The notes below the pieces were generated by a model, which worked only from the letters and a program-made list of their open reading frames with translations, made no database searches and had not been told where the DNA came from. Of a stretch of 64,000 bases of DNA, positions 7,819 to 16,879 are shown one piece after another; positions within the stretch are counted from its first letter, which is position 1, and every line of letters starts with the position of its first letter. The position numbers and the translations under genes were made by a program. Source of the stretch: Blautia pseudococcoides (GTDB taxonomy: Bacteria > Bacillota > Clostridia > Lachnospirales > Lachnospiraceae); contig NZ_CP015405.2 of the NCBI RefSeq assembly GCF_001689125.2, positions 1,145,001 to 1,209,000 of the forward strand, read 5' to 3'.

Positions 7819-9279
7819 GTGCCATATAAAATATCGATGCAAAAATCATTAGCTAAAAATTCAATATATAATATTATATATACAGTTGTAAATATTTTGT
7901 TCCCGTTTGTTACATCAATATATGTATCACGAATTCTTCTCCCTGTTGGTGTGGGAAAAGTATCTTCAGCGCAGAATATCGCTTCATATTTTGTGACGAT
8001 TGCGGCATTAGGTTTGCCATCCTATGGTGTGCGGGAATTTGCAAAAGTAAGAGAAAATGAGCACGAAAAGAATAAGATATTTACAGAACTCTTGCTGCTT
8101 AATGTCATATCAACCACATTAGCAGTTGGTGGCTTTTTTATCCTCGTATTTGCAAATGCAGCCTTTAGTGGGGAATGGGCTCTTTATGGCGCATGTGGCC
8201 TTGCGGTGTTCTTTAACTATCTTAATATCGATTGGATGTATAAGGGGCTGGAGGAATACGGCTACATTACAGGAAGAAGTTTGCTTATAAAGGGACTTTC
8301 TTTGGGAGCGTTATTCCTATTTGTCAAGACGCGGCAGGATTATGTGCTCTATGCATTGATTTCTAGTCTTGCAACAGGTGGAAATTACATTTTTAATGTA
8401 ATTCATGCAAAAAAGTTTGTTAGAATTGAGTTTTCTGGCATTCATCTTAAAAAGCACATAAAACCGGTACTTTTTATTGCATGTATTATATTCCTGTCGA
8501 GTATCTATAACAAAATTGATGTGACCATGTTGAATATGATGGCAACAGATGAATCTGTTGGATATTATGCGTATGCTCTAAAGACAGTCAATATGGTACT
8601 AACAATGGCAAATGCAGTTACGGCTGCTCTGCTTCCGAGACTAAGTTTCTATTATGAAAACGACAGAGGTGGGTTTTATCGTTTGCTGGACAAGGGATTT
8701 CAAATATTGTGTTTTATGACGCTTCCGTTGGCAGTCGGAATGACACTGGTGGCTTCTCAGACTGTTGAATTTTTGTATGGAGAAGCTTTTGGACCAGCGG
8801 CCTTAACAATTCAGCTGATGTGTCCGTTGATTCTAATTAAAGGCTTCGGTGACTTATTTTGCTATCAGTTGGTTTATAGTACCAAGAGTGAGAAAATTAT
8901 TCTCCCGGCGGCGGCATCCGCTTCTGTAATTAATATTATCACAAATTCGGCATTGATCCCTCCGCTTTTACAGAATGGTGCTGTTATTGCATCAGTATTT
9001 AGTGAGCTTGCAACAAATACAATCCAGTTTATTTACATGAAGAAAAAAGTGAGGTTCAGCATTAACGGAAAAGCACTCGCAGAGGGGCTATTAAGCACTG
9101 TAATTATGGCTGCGTGTGTTTGTCTCCTTATGCAGATAAACTTGCCCAATATGGTTGGCCTTATGGTGGAAGTGGCGTGCGGTGCAATTGTGTATGTAGC
9201 TGTTAACTTAATGATGAAAAATGCTTTTATGATTGAAATTCTCGAAAAGGTCAAGGTGAAATTGTTACATAGAGCATAA
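7819..9279 (+). CDS. wzx: Wzx-like polysaccharide flippase (MOP superfamily)
   Basis: A protein of 486 residues with about 12-14 hydrophobic helices across its whole length and the N-terminal pattern SLAKNSIYNIIYTVVNILFP typical of RfbX/Wzx flippases, which move lipid-linked repeat units across the membrane. The GTG at 7819 is preferred because GGAGG lies about 11 bases upstream; a GTG at 7801 has no ribosome site and an ATG at 7837 has a weak one. The frame of the ATG right after GGAGG closes after five codons. The last gene of the exopolysaccharide locus: transposase debris starts ten bases after the stop. Confidence 0.88.
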   Translation: MPYKISMQKSLAKNSIYNIIYTVVNILFPFVTSIYVSRILLPVGVGKVSSAQNIASYFVTIAALGLPSYGVREFAKVRENEHEKNKIFTELLLLNVISTTLAVGGFFILVFANAAFSGEWALYGACGLAVFFNYLNIDWMYKGLEEYGYITGRSLLIKGLSLGALFLFVKTRQDYVLYALISSLATGGNYIFNVIHAKKFVRIEFSGIHLKKHIKPVLFIACIIFLSSIYNKIDVTMLNMMATDESVGYYAYALKTVNMVLTMANAVTAALLPRLSFYYENDRGGFYRLLDKGFQILCFMTLPLAVGMTLVASQTVEFLYGEAFGPAALTIQLMCPLILIKGFGDLFCYQLVYSTKSEKIILPAAASASVINIITNSALIPPLLQNGAVIASVFSELATNTIQFIYMKKKVRFSINGKALAEGLLSTVIMAACVCLLMQINLPNMVGLMVEVACGAIVYVAVNLMMKNAFMIEILEKVKVKLLHRA

Positions 9280-9288
9280 TTCATCAGG

Positions 9289-9483
9289 ATGTCACAACTG
9301 GAACGTGAATATGGTGTAAATCGGAGTACCTTAAGCGGCTGGGTAAAGCAGCTTTCACCTATCAGGGTATCAGAGGAGGATACTGTTACTCATAAGGAGT
9401 TCAAGGCTTTGCAGTGCCTTGAAATTCCCAAGCAAGCGCCAAATATTCCGCCGGAATTCTTAAATCTTCAGATTAACTTATAA
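9289..9483 (+). pseudogene. Remnant of an IS3-type OrfA transposase helix-turn-helix
   Basis: Residues 1-43 (LEREYGVNRSTLSGWVKQL, then SPIRVSEEDTVTHKEF) match the helix-turn-helix and start of the leucine zipper of IS3/IS911 OrfA proteins, but the usual N-terminal 25 or so residues are missing and the zipper is replaced after KALQ by unrelated sequence. Only 64 residues remain. The fragment abuts the flippase stop and leads straight into an IS66 remnant, so it marks a recombined insertion-sequence junction. Not expected to be functional. Confidence 0.65.
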
Positions 9484-9486
9484 TAG

Positions 9487-10373
9487 TAGTCGAAAGGCTC
9501 ACGATGATCTCTTTAAAGATCTGAAAGTGGAAAAAGTATTCATCCCTCTTCCGGTAGAAGAACAGGTCTGTCCAGTCTGCGGTACGCAGATGGTCCTGAT
9601 CGGCGAGGAGTATGTCCGCCGGGAACTGGAATTCATTCCGGCCACATGCAAAGTCATCGAATACTACAGCCAGAATTATGGATGCCCTTCCCGCAAAGAA
9701 GGTCTTGGAGATACAGAAAAACCTGTGATCATAAAGTCCCCCGTTCCGGCGGCCCTGGTAGGGAAAGGTCCTGCCTCGGCATCCACTGTTGCGTGGACGA
9801 TGTACCAGAAGTATGTCAACGGGCTACCCTTTACCGCCAGGAAAAGGACTGGAAACAGTATGGTGCCCAGATCAGCCGTACCGCCCTTGTCAACTGGATA
9901 ATCTACTGCTCACAGAACTATTTCCAGTGGATGTATGATTACTTCCACCGGGAACTGCTGAAGCGCGGCTTTGCAATGGCAGATGAGACAAGAGTAGAGG
10001 TGCTGAATGAGGAAGGACGCAAAGCCCAGTCCCAGTCATATATGTGGCTGTTATGATTACAGCCAGCCTGCAGCACAGTATCCGGTACTGCAATCGTTTG
10101 TTTGCCATAGAGGACTCCATTAACAAAAAGTATCCCGGTGATTATGAAAAACGCAAGCAGCTGCGTCTCGAGATGGCAAAAGCACACGGTCTGAATATTT
10201 ACAGATACCTCAAATTTTTGCTGGAACGTCGGCCGGATCAGAATATGGGCGACGAACAGCTAGCCGAACTGGCACCTTGGAGTGAAAATTCCAATCTCTC
10301 CAAAATCGTATGTGAATTACTCCAACTCGCAAAGAGCTGGGGTAATTTTAAACTTTACCGTGTTATTATTTGA
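9487..10373 (+). mobile_element. IS66-family transposase (TnpC) remnant, frameshifted and internally deleted
   Basis: Three frames are needed to read it. From about 9487 to 9825 comes FKDLKVEKVFIPLP, the zinc-finger-like CPVCGTQ and RRELEFIPA. A second frame to about 10056 gives RQEKDWKQYGAQISRTALVNW and the first catalytic-region MADETRV. A third frame reads IRYCNRLFAIEDSINKKYPG, then LRLEM fused directly to HGLNIYRYLKFLLERRP and LAELAPWSE. The stretch carrying the middle of the DDE domain is missing after SYMWL, and another block is missing after LRLEM. No intact TnpA/TnpB or terminal repeats were found. The element is dead and marks the edge of the exopolysaccharide locus. Confidence 0.85.
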
Positions 10374-10432
10374 CGATTACTTATTTTACACCCTCCCAGT
10401 GTATGAATATATGTATTGGCACTATCTTTTTC

Positions 10433-10461
10433 TTGCACCTTATTTTATTTAAGAGTAAAAT
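10433..10461 (+). promoter_or_regulatory. Sigma-A-like promoter for the 97-residue orphan gene
   Basis: TTGCAC at 10433-10438 and TAAAAT at 10456-10461 are separated by 17 bases, 57 bases before the ATG. Confidence 0.55.
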
Positions 10462-10517
10462 ACTATAAAGAACGCCACATAAGCCAATTTTATCTAAAGT
10501 AAAGAAAGGATTGCCAC

Positions 10518-10811
10518 ATGGATAACCCAACTGAAACTATAACACTTAACAATTTATGGGGAGTAATCACATCCCACCAAGGAGAAACCTTCTACACAAA
10601 GAAATTACTCCCCTTCACCTATACCATCAAAGGCGGCGAAATGTTCACCGACCGCAGAGAACGCTCCATCACCAGAAGCACCTTTGAAAACGCATATAAA
10701 AAAATAAAAAATAATCCCGGCAAAATCACCGGTCCAAAGGCACTAAACATGTACGGTGCGCCATATGTATGGGCAGTGCTGGCAAAAGTAACAGATATCT
10801 GCAAACCATAA
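10518..10811 (+). CDS. Hypothetical protein, 97 residues
   Basis: I do not recognise this protein. It starts with ATG after AAAGAAAGG. It is soluble, with no signal peptide or membrane helix, and is basic in the middle (DRRERSITRSTFENAYKKIKNN). The C-terminal KALNMYGAPYVWAVLAKV looks like a small hydrophobic helix. The C-rich codon choice (ACC, CCC, AAC) differs from the flanking exopolysaccharide and envelope genes and matches the next gene, suggesting the two share an origin. It has its own promoter and lies between IS66 debris and the envelope block. Small size and single-copy context give no function. Confidence 0.7.
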   Translation: MDNPTETITLNNLWGVITSHQGETFYTKKLLPFTYTIKGGEMFTDRRERSITRSTFENAYKKIKNNPGKITGPKALNMYGAPYVWAVLAKVTDICKP

Positions 10812-10883
10812 CAGAGAAAGTCTTGTACCATAAAATACATTTCATCTGAAAACAACAAATTCATAAGTGAGGTAACAAAAACC

Positions 10884-11570
10884 ATGCCCGGCTATATCAT
10901 CCACCTGACCGCAGCGAATTTCTTCCTAAATTCGCTGCCATTTACCCACCCCCTAAACCAACCAAAAGCCAAAAACGCCTTCCTGGCAGGCAATTTACTC
11001 CCCGACACCGTAAAAGACAAATTCCAATCCCATTTCCGGAGCACCGACACCTTACAGGATATAGTCCAATCCCCCATACTGTCCAAATTTCTTGACAAAT
11101 ACCGCAGTCTTCTCCCCGACCCCAGTGTCCGGGGCTATCTTTTTCATCTATACACAGACTACCGTTTTTTCACCGAGTACATGCCCCGCATTGTACGCTT
11201 CACGGACAAATACGGCAGAAGCACCACAAAGCAAGACGACATCGTCTGGGCAGAGATCCAGAAAACAAATAAAAAAATAAAACCAGCCGACTTCTTTTCC
11301 GAAGACTATTACTACGGCGATTACACCCGCATGAACACCTGGCTGGTGATCCATTACAGACTCCCCCTTCAACTGGATATCAATATAAAAAACCCCGGAA
11401 TCGAAGAGGTATGCTATGCTGATATGGCAGAAATCCTTGAAGAGCTAAAATCCTACCTCATTATGCCACAAAAAGCCGCCGATGACCTTGCCGTTTTTAA
11501 TAAGAAGGATCTTCTCAATTACATCCGCTCCATTGCCAATCCAAAAGAATTAAAAAAAGTAATTGATTAA
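10884..11570 (+). CDS. Putative zinc-dependent phospholipase C-like helical protein
   Basis: A 228-residue, mostly helical soluble protein with an N-terminus that resembles the PF00882 zinc-dependent phospholipase C group: IHLTAANFF near residue 6, FLAGNLLPDTV near residue 34, QSHFRSTDT near residue 49, and YLFHLYTDYRFF near residue 85. Conserved His and Asp at these sites could bind zinc. The ATG follows GAGGTAACAAAA. Codon use is C-rich, like the preceding orphan gene. No secretion signal is visible, so a cytoplasmic metal-dependent hydrolase is more likely than a toxin. The family call is tentative. Confidence 0.6.
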   Translation: MPGYIIHLTAANFFLNSLPFTHPLNQPKAKNAFLAGNLLPDTVKDKFQSHFRSTDTLQDIVQSPILSKFLDKYRSLLPDPSVRGYLFHLYTDYRFFTEYMPRIVRFTDKYGRSTTKQDDIVWAEIQKTNKKIKPADFFSEDYYYGDYTRMNTWLVIHYRLPLQLDINIKNPGIEEVCYADMAEILEELKSYLIMPQKAADDLAVFNKKDLLNYIRSIANPKELKKVID

Positions 11571-11745
11571 TGATTTATGTAATGTTAATATAATAATGTT
11601 GTTTGAAATGGGAAAGAATAGAAATTATGGTATAACTACTCAACAGGCCCGTGCATTTACCGCGCGGTCCTTAGAATGCTCTTTTGGGAAAAAAAGTGAG
11701 CAGCACTTTCTTATTTTAAATATATATGAGAGGAATGGAAAGAAG

Positions 11746-12558
11746 ATGAAAAAAGGTTTAATTGCTGCAGCAATTATAGTATGCATCGGAATTACAGCCG
11801 GTACCGTATATCTGGTACTTAATCGGGACAAGACAGCACCGGAGATAAAAGTCCCTGCGGACAATACGCTGACTTATGTGGCGGGGCAGGATAAGAAGCT
11901 ACTGTTGGAAGGCATCACAGCAGTGGATGACAAGGACGGAGATGTATCAGATACACTTATGGTGGAATCGGTCAAACCAACTTCTGATGGCACACAGGCT
12001 GAAGTTACCTATACGGCAATGGATAACAGCCGCAACGTTGCAAAAAAGAAAATCATGGTAAGCTACCAGGCTTCCGGAGAGCCGGCTCCTGCAGACAGCG
12101 GCCAGGCACCGGAAGGAACGGATGAGAATCCGGAAAATAGTGAAGCTGGAACAGAAGCCCCGGCCCCTGAAGGGGAGGGGACCGGCGAGGGCGATGTTCC
12201 GGCGGACGTACCGGCAGATGTTCCTGCCGATCCGGCTGCCGCAGAGCAGCCCCCTCAGGATACCGCAGGCGGTGCAGAGGCAGCGGAAGCGGCGATCGCA
12301 CAGCTTCCGCCAGGAAGTCCCCAGTTCAGACTGAACCAATATGAGGTGACGCTCCCTGTGGGAAGCAAGTTTGATTACAGTACATATATTCAGGATATCA
12401 CCGATGATAAAGATGACAGAAGTACTCTTTTCAGACAGATCCAGCTGCAGAATCCGGTGGATACCAATACACCGGGAACCTATGAAGTTGTATATTTTGT
12501 TGTCGACAGCGACGGAAATCAGTCAAATACTGCCATTTTAAAGGTAAATATCCAGTAG
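11746..12558 (+). CDS. Secreted membrane-anchored protein with Ig-like (DUF5011-type) domains
   Basis: A 270-residue protein. The ATG at 11746 is chosen because GAGGAATGGAAAG precedes it and the first residues (MKKGLIAAAIIVCIGITAGT) form a signal anchor; an upstream frame extension has no such features. Residues 30-105 form an Ig-like module (TAPEIKVP, then AVDDKDGDVSD, VTYTAMDNSRN), residues 110-185 are a low-complexity Pro/Ala/Glu stalk, and residues 200-270 form a second Ig-like module (LPVGSKFDYSTYI, YFVVDSDGNQSN). No cleavage Cys or sorting signal is present. It stands before the cpsB-cpsD-wzz module and is likely exported. Binding partner unknown. Confidence 0.75.
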   Translation: MKKGLIAAAIIVCIGITAGTVYLVLNRDKTAPEIKVPADNTLTYVAGQDKKLLLEGITAVDDKDGDVSDTLMVESVKPTSDGTQAEVTYTAMDNSRNVAKKKIMVSYQASGEPAPADSGQAPEGTDENPENSEAGTEAPAPEGEGTGEGDVPADVPADVPADPAAAEQPPQDTAGGAEAAEAAIAQLPPGSPQFRLNQYEVTLPVGSKFDYSTYIQDITDDKDDRSTLFRQIQLQNPVDTNTPGTYEVVYFVVDSDGNQSNTAILKVNIQ

Positions 12559-12619
12559 ACAAACAGAGCACTTTCCTTTATAATGGTGGGTGAATTTATG
12601 GTAAAGGTGGATAAGATCA

Positions 12620-13342
12620 TTGATAATAGACACACACTGCCACATTTTGCCCGGTGTAGATGACGGAGCAAAGAATGCGGACGAAACACGCAAGATGCTG
12701 CGAATGGCGTTTAAGGACGGCATCGACGAGATTATTGCTACACCACATTTTAACTGTGACATGGATGCATCCGTCCTGGAGAAAAGAATGGGAGCTTATC
12801 TGCGTACCTGCAAATACGCGAAGGAAATGAATCCAAAGTCCAGGATATATCTGGGAAATGAACTGTTTTACAGCGAGGAAGTGGTGGATGCCCTTGAAAG
12901 AGGCGATGCGCTGACTTTGAATGAAACAAAATATGTTTTGGTAGAATTTCCCGTCTATGCGGAATTTCGTTATATACGGCACGCTGTGCAGCATTTACAG
13001 TATGCCGGTTATATGCCTGTGATCGCCCATATTGAGCGTTATCAGGGAATGAAGAAGGAAGAACAGGTTGCAGAGCTGGCCAATATGGGAGCCTGCATGC
13101 AGGTCAATGTTTCCAGTGTCATGGGTAAAGCAGGCTGGAGCACAAGATGGTATTTATTGAAATTAATGAGGCATGGACTCATTCACGTACTGGGCACGGA
13201 TGCCCATGGGGTGACACACAGACGTCCGGAGATGAGGGACTGCCTTTCTTATATAGATAAGAAAATCGGAAAGACATACCGGGAAGAGATCAGCACAATA
13301 AATCCGTCAAGAATTATCAGAGGAGAATACATAAGTGGATAA
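12620..13342 (+). CDS. cpsB: CpsB/CapC-family manganese-dependent tyrosine phosphatase
   Basis: A 240-residue PHP-fold phosphatase that removes phosphate from the C-terminal tyrosines of its partner kinase and so tunes capsule synthesis. Metal ligands are visible: DTHCHILPGVDDG at the N-terminus, ATPHF near residue 40, IAHIERY near residue 137, and GTDAHG near residue 194. The start is a TTG at 12620 preceded by AGGTGG nine bases away; no ATG or GTG is available, since a stop lies 18 bases upstream in frame and the nearby ATG at 12598 reads another frame. It overlaps the kinase gene by eight bases. Confidence 0.88.
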   Translation: MIIDTHCHILPGVDDGAKNADETRKMLRMAFKDGIDEIIATPHFNCDMDASVLEKRMGAYLRTCKYAKEMNPKSRIYLGNELFYSEEVVDALERGDALTLNETKYVLVEFPVYAEFRYIRHAVQHLQYAGYMPVIAHIERYQGMKKEEQVAELANMGACMQVNVSSVMGKAGWSTRWYLLKLMRHGLIHVLGTDAHGVTHRRPEMRDCLSYIDKKIGKTYREEISTINPSRIIRGEYISG

Positions 13343-14030
13343 GTTAGAGATCAAAGGAGAGATTTCATTATCAAGCCGGGAACGAGAAGTTTACCGTACC
13401 TTGAGGACCAACCTGGAGTTTACAGGTGTGGAGAACCGGGTGATCGCAGTTACAAGCTGTACACCCAATGATGGAAAGAGCACAGTGGCCTATAATCTGG
13501 CACTGGCACTGGCGGAGAGCGGCAGGAATACACTGCTGATTGATGCGGATATGAGAAAATCCGTATTGGTTCACCGTTTGAGAATTGAAGGAGCCATCAA
13601 AGGACTCAGCCATTATCTTTCCGGTCAGGAGGAATTAGGGGATGTGGTATATGGAACAAATAAGAGAAATTTTTTCCTGCTTCCAACCGGAATTTTCCCC
13701 AGCAACCCGACAGAGCTTCTTGGAAATGAGAGACTTCAGAAGCTGCTCACAGGCTTGAAGAACACGTTTGCTTACATAATCATAGATACACCGCCTCTTG
13801 GAAGCGTTATCGACGCAGCGGTGATCGCCCAGGTGTGTGATGGTTCCATCCTTGTACTGGCGGCAGACAATTCCTCCAGAGCAGAGGCAAAAGGTGTGGT
13901 TGGCCAGCTAAAAGCAGCCAACAGCAATCTTCTTGGAGTTGTGCTCAACAAGGTGGATGTGCATACAGGAAGCTACTATGGCAAGAAGTATGGCGGATAT
14001 TATGGAAATAAATACGGCGGATACTATTAA
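13335..14030 (+). CDS. cpsD: CpsD/CapB-family bacterial tyrosine kinase
   Basis: A 231-residue cytoplasmic BY-kinase ATPase. Walker A is TPNDGKST near residue 44, Walker A' is LLIDADMRKS near residue 70, and Walker B is IIIDTPPLG near residue 150. The C-terminus is a tyrosine cluster (YYGKKYGGYYGNKYGGYY), the autophosphorylation site of the family. The GTG start lies inside the cpsB tail with AGGAG upstream, so translation is coupled. The kinase needs the membrane activator encoded next (Wzz/CpsC) and is reset by CpsB. Together they set chain length and export of the polysaccharide made by the 1-9 kb locus. Confidence 0.93.
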   Translation: MDKLEIKGEISLSSREREVYRTLRTNLEFTGVENRVIAVTSCTPNDGKSTVAYNLALALAESGRNTLLIDADMRKSVLVHRLRIEGAIKGLSHYLSGQEELGDVVYGTNKRNFFLLPTGIFPSNPTELLGNERLQKLLTGLKNTFAYIIIDTPPLGSVIDAAVIAQVCDGSILVLAADNSSRAEAKGVVGQLKAANSNLLGVVLNKVDVHTGSYYGKKYGGYYGNKYGGYY

Positions 14031-14078
14031 GATCAACAAGACACCGTAAGAAAAATTTTGCAATGAAAGAGGAACAAA

Positions 14079-14843
14079 ATGAATAATAAAGAATACGATG
14101 ACGATATTGAGATTGATTTAGGTGCCCTATTCCATATCCTGCTGCGTAAATGGTGGCTGATTGGTATTTGTGCGATCATGGGCGGAGTAATCGCGCTTGG
14201 CGGTACAGCGCTTCTCATCACGCCTAAGTATGAATCAAAAGCTCAGCTTTATATTTTGAACAAGACGACCAGCGTAACCTCTCTGGCAGATATTCAGATC
14301 GGCAGTGAGCTGACGGCTGACTTTGAGGTGATCGCCACCAGTAAGCCGGTCATTGATGCTGCCATAGAACGGATCAAAGGAGAAGAAGACAAAACCTTTA
14401 CCAGAAAAGAGATACTGGATGTACTTACAGTGGTCAACAAATCCGGTACGCGAATCCTGGAAGTTAAGGCCATAGACGAGAACCCGGCAGATGCCTGCAT
14501 CATCGCAAATGCAGTTGCCGAGGAGACGGCAGACAGGATGGCATCCATTATGAAATCTGACCCGCCCACAACTGTGGAGAGTGCTGAAGTGTCAGAAAAG
14601 CCGGTCAGCCCCAGCCTTTTGAAAAATACCGCGATCGGTATTCTGCTGGGTATCCTGCTAGTATGCGGAGTGCTTAGTGTGAGGTTTATCATCAATGACA
14701 ACATCAAGACAGAAGAAGATGTTGAAAAATATCTGGGACTTTCCACATTGGCTATTGTTCCTTATGTGAAGGGGAAAGATAAGAAGAAGGATGAGCTTCG
14801 CAAATTGAAAGAGGCAGACAATGGAAAAGAAAAAAAGAAGTAA
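14079..14843 (+). CDS. cpsC: Wzz/CpsC chain-length determinant and BY-kinase activator
   Basis: A 254-residue protein with two membrane helices flanking an external loop. It has the DDIEIDLGALFHILLRKW start of Wzz-domain proteins, helix 1 at about residues 25-47, the external domain to about 180, and helix 2 at about 183-205. A cytoplasmic tail follows (NDNIKTEEDVEKYLGL), the segment known in this family to activate the tyrosine kinase. The last 30 residues are very rich in Lys and Glu. RBS GAGGAAC precedes the ATG. The end overlaps the sortase gene by 23 bases. Confidence 0.88.
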   Translation: MNNKEYDDDIEIDLGALFHILLRKWWLIGICAIMGGVIALGGTALLITPKYESKAQLYILNKTTSVTSLADIQIGSELTADFEVIATSKPVIDAAIERIKGEEDKTFTRKEILDVLTVVNKSGTRILEVKAIDENPADACIIANAVAEETADRMASIMKSDPPTTVESAEVSEKPVSPSLLKNTAIGILLGILLVCGVLSVRFIINDNIKTEEDVEKYLGLSTLAIVPYVKGKDKKKDELRKLKEADNGKEKKK

Positions 14844-15612
14844 ACTATTCTGGGTTTTTTTGCTCATATTTCTTGCAGCTGCAGCTTTTGCTGTATATTA
14901 TTATACAAGCCAGCAGAAAAAAGAGGAAGTTTATGATAAGCTGAAAGAAAATAATAAGAAGACGGAAGAACCAAAGGTCAAAGAAGAACCGATACAGGAA
15001 CCGGAGCAGGCGGCAGAACCTGAACCGGAGCCTGTAGACATTCCCATAGATTTTGCAGAGCTTCAGAAGATGAATCCTGAAATCTATGCGTGGATACAGA
15101 TTCCCGGTACGGAAGTGGATTATCCTATTGTACAGCGGCCCGAGGATGACGCATATTATCTTGACCACACAATTGAAGGCGAAGAGGGACTTCCGGGTTC
15201 TATCTATACAGAATCCCTGAATAAACAAGATTTTACAGACAAAAATACAGTGATATACGGACATAATATGAAAGACAACACTATGTTCGGCGGCCTGAAG
15301 GATTATAAGGACAGCGCTTATATGGATGAGCATTCGGAAGTGTATATTTATACACCGGAACACATTTTTACTTATAAGATTTTTGCTGCGGTGACTTATG
15401 ACAGCAGGCACATTATGGTAGCCTTTGATTTTGATCAGGATGAACAATATCAGGCATATTTGGACTCACTCAGTCAGGTGAGAAATATGGCATCCTATAT
15501 CAACACAGATATTCCGGTCACAACATCTGACCGAATTATCACAATGTCAACCTGCAATGGAAATAATGACCAGCGTTTTCTTGTAGAGGCGGTACTGATA
15601 GATGAAAAGTAA
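14821..15612 (+). CDS. srtB: Class B sortase
   Basis: A 263-residue membrane-anchored transpeptidase that links surface proteins to the peptidoglycan. An N-terminal anchor helix covers residues 9-28, followed by a Lys/Glu/Pro-rich linker to about residue 72 and the catalytic domain. Active-site residues are visible: His148 in YGHNMKDN, Cys245 in TMSTC, and Arg252 in DQRF. The ATG lies within the wzz reading frame, so the two are translated together. The likely target is the SPKTG protein encoded at 17062, since class B sortases of Clostridia such as C. difficile SrtB use (S/N)PxTG-type signals. The cognate pairing is inferred. Confidence 0.92.
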   Translation: MEKKKRSKLFWVFLLIFLAAAAFAVYYYTSQQKKEEVYDKLKENNKKTEEPKVKEEPIQEPEQAAEPEPEPVDIPIDFAELQKMNPEIYAWIQIPGTEVDYPIVQRPEDDAYYLDHTIEGEEGLPGSIYTESLNKQDFTDKNTVIYGHNMKDNTMFGGLKDYKDSAYMDEHSEVYIYTPEHIFTYKIFAAVTYDSRHIMVAFDFDQDEQYQAYLDSLSQVRNMASYINTDIPVTTSDRIITMSTCNGNNDQRFLVEAVLIDEK

Positions 15613-16609
15613 AGAAAAAAAGAGACTGGTTGTGATATTTTCTGTGATCCTCCTTCTGCTTTTGGCTGGGGCAGTCCTTGTATATGTTGTGAAAAATAAC
15701 AGCAGAGCAAAGACGGTTGCAGACAATATGAAGAAAAGCACAGGCGCATCCGTTTCCCAGGCCAGTGATGATACCATCACCTATGATGGTAAAAAATATG
15801 AGTATAATAAAAATCTTACGAATATTTTATTCATGGGTGTGGATAAGAAAGAGACGGTTACCTTAAAGGATACTCCGGGAGTGGCAGGACAGGCGGACTG
15901 TGTTATGATCATATCTCTGGATAAAGAGTCACAGACAGCACGCATCCTGCAGGTTTCCAGGGATTCCATGACAGACATAGATATCTATGATGCAAGCGGC
16001 AATTATTATACTTCCGTAAATGCACAGCTTGCCACCCAGTATGCCTACGGCAATGGGGAGCAGAGCAGCTGCTGGGCCATGAAAAAGACAGTATCGGAAC
16101 TGCTTTTTGATCTGCCCATAGATGGCTATGTGTCATTGAATATTGACGCGATCAGCACAATGAACGACGCGGTGGGCGGTGTGGAGATCACGATACCGGA
16201 GGATTATACTGCCATAGACCCTGCATTTGTAAAAGGTGAGACTGTGAAGCTGTCAGGGGAACAGGCCGAGAAATATGTTCGCTACAGGGATACGGACGTC
16301 CAGGGCAGCAACAACGGACGTATGCAGCGCCAGGTACAGTATATTCCGGCTCTGATTTCATCGCTGAGGAATAGGGTCGGCGCAGCGGGAGATTATTATG
16401 AGGCATTTTATCCGGTGATCAAGCCTTATCTGGTGACGGATCTGAATGCTGACCAGATCAATGATCTGGCACGCTATCAGCTTGATGACAGCGGAACACA
16501 GTATGCTCCCGGAGAAGCGGTAGCAGGCGCGGAACATGAAGAGTTTTATGTGAATGATGAAGAATTGCAGAAAATATTGATAGAAATGTTTTATAAATTA
16601 CGAGAGTAA
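15602..16609 (+). CDS. LCP (LytR-CpsA-Psr) family glycopolymer ligase
   Basis: A 335-residue protein with one N-terminal membrane helix (residues 9-29) and an extracellular LCP domain from about residue 70 to 250. Typical marks are FMGVDKKE near residue 77, VSRDSMTDI near residue 119, and VRYRDTDVQGSNNGRMQRQ near residue 226, with the Arg residues that bind the polyprenyl pyrophosphate. LCP enzymes move lipid-linked polymers onto peptidoglycan, so this should attach the capsule or another wall polymer. It starts inside the sortase gene (11-base overlap). A decayed copy of its last 38 codons sits at 16880-16996. Confidence 0.9.
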   Translation: MKSKEKKRLVVIFSVILLLLLAGAVLVYVVKNNSRAKTVADNMKKSTGASVSQASDDTITYDGKKYEYNKNLTNILFMGVDKKETVTLKDTPGVAGQADCVMIISLDKESQTARILQVSRDSMTDIDIYDASGNYYTSVNAQLATQYAYGNGEQSSCWAMKKTVSELLFDLPIDGYVSLNIDAISTMNDAVGGVEITIPEDYTAIDPAFVKGETVKLSGEQAEKYVRYRDTDVQGSNNGRMQRQVQYIPALISSLRNRVGAAGDYYEAFYPVIKPYLVTDLNADQINDLARYQLDDSGTQYAPGEAVAGAEHEEFYVNDEELQKILIEMFYKLRE

Positions 16610-16620
16610 TATAACCTGAC

Positions 16621-16662
16621 ACCCGTAATCCCAAGAGCATCAAGGGATTACGGGTTTGTTTA
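16621..16662 (+). terminator. Intrinsic terminator after the LCP gene
   Basis: ACCCGTAATCCC at 16621-16632 pairs perfectly with GGGATTACGGGT at 16644-16655, followed by TTGTTTATTTTT. It closes the cpsB-to-LCP operon. Confidence 0.88.
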
Positions 16663-16879
16663 TTTTTCCCAAAGAACCGATTCGCTTAAACAAAACATAC
16701 ATGGTCATCATTGTAGGTTTTTTCAGGTGCCGAATAACCAGAATTTTTCTGAAATTTATCACAGGAGTGAAGAGTTGGACTTTATATTGCTTCTCCTTCC
16801 TCATGACGGTGTATATAAATAACATAAAAACAAGAAAAAATATAATCTGAACCCAAACATATAGTGCTTAGGAACTATG

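Noticed and set aside
10884..11570. Phospholipase C-like gene as a secreted toxin
   Set aside because: No signal peptide, and the family match is weak; a cytoplasmic protein is more likely.
16656..16850. A 64-codon frame between the LCP gene and its remnant
   Set aside because: It starts in a terminator tail, lacks a ribosome site and has no recognisable sequence.
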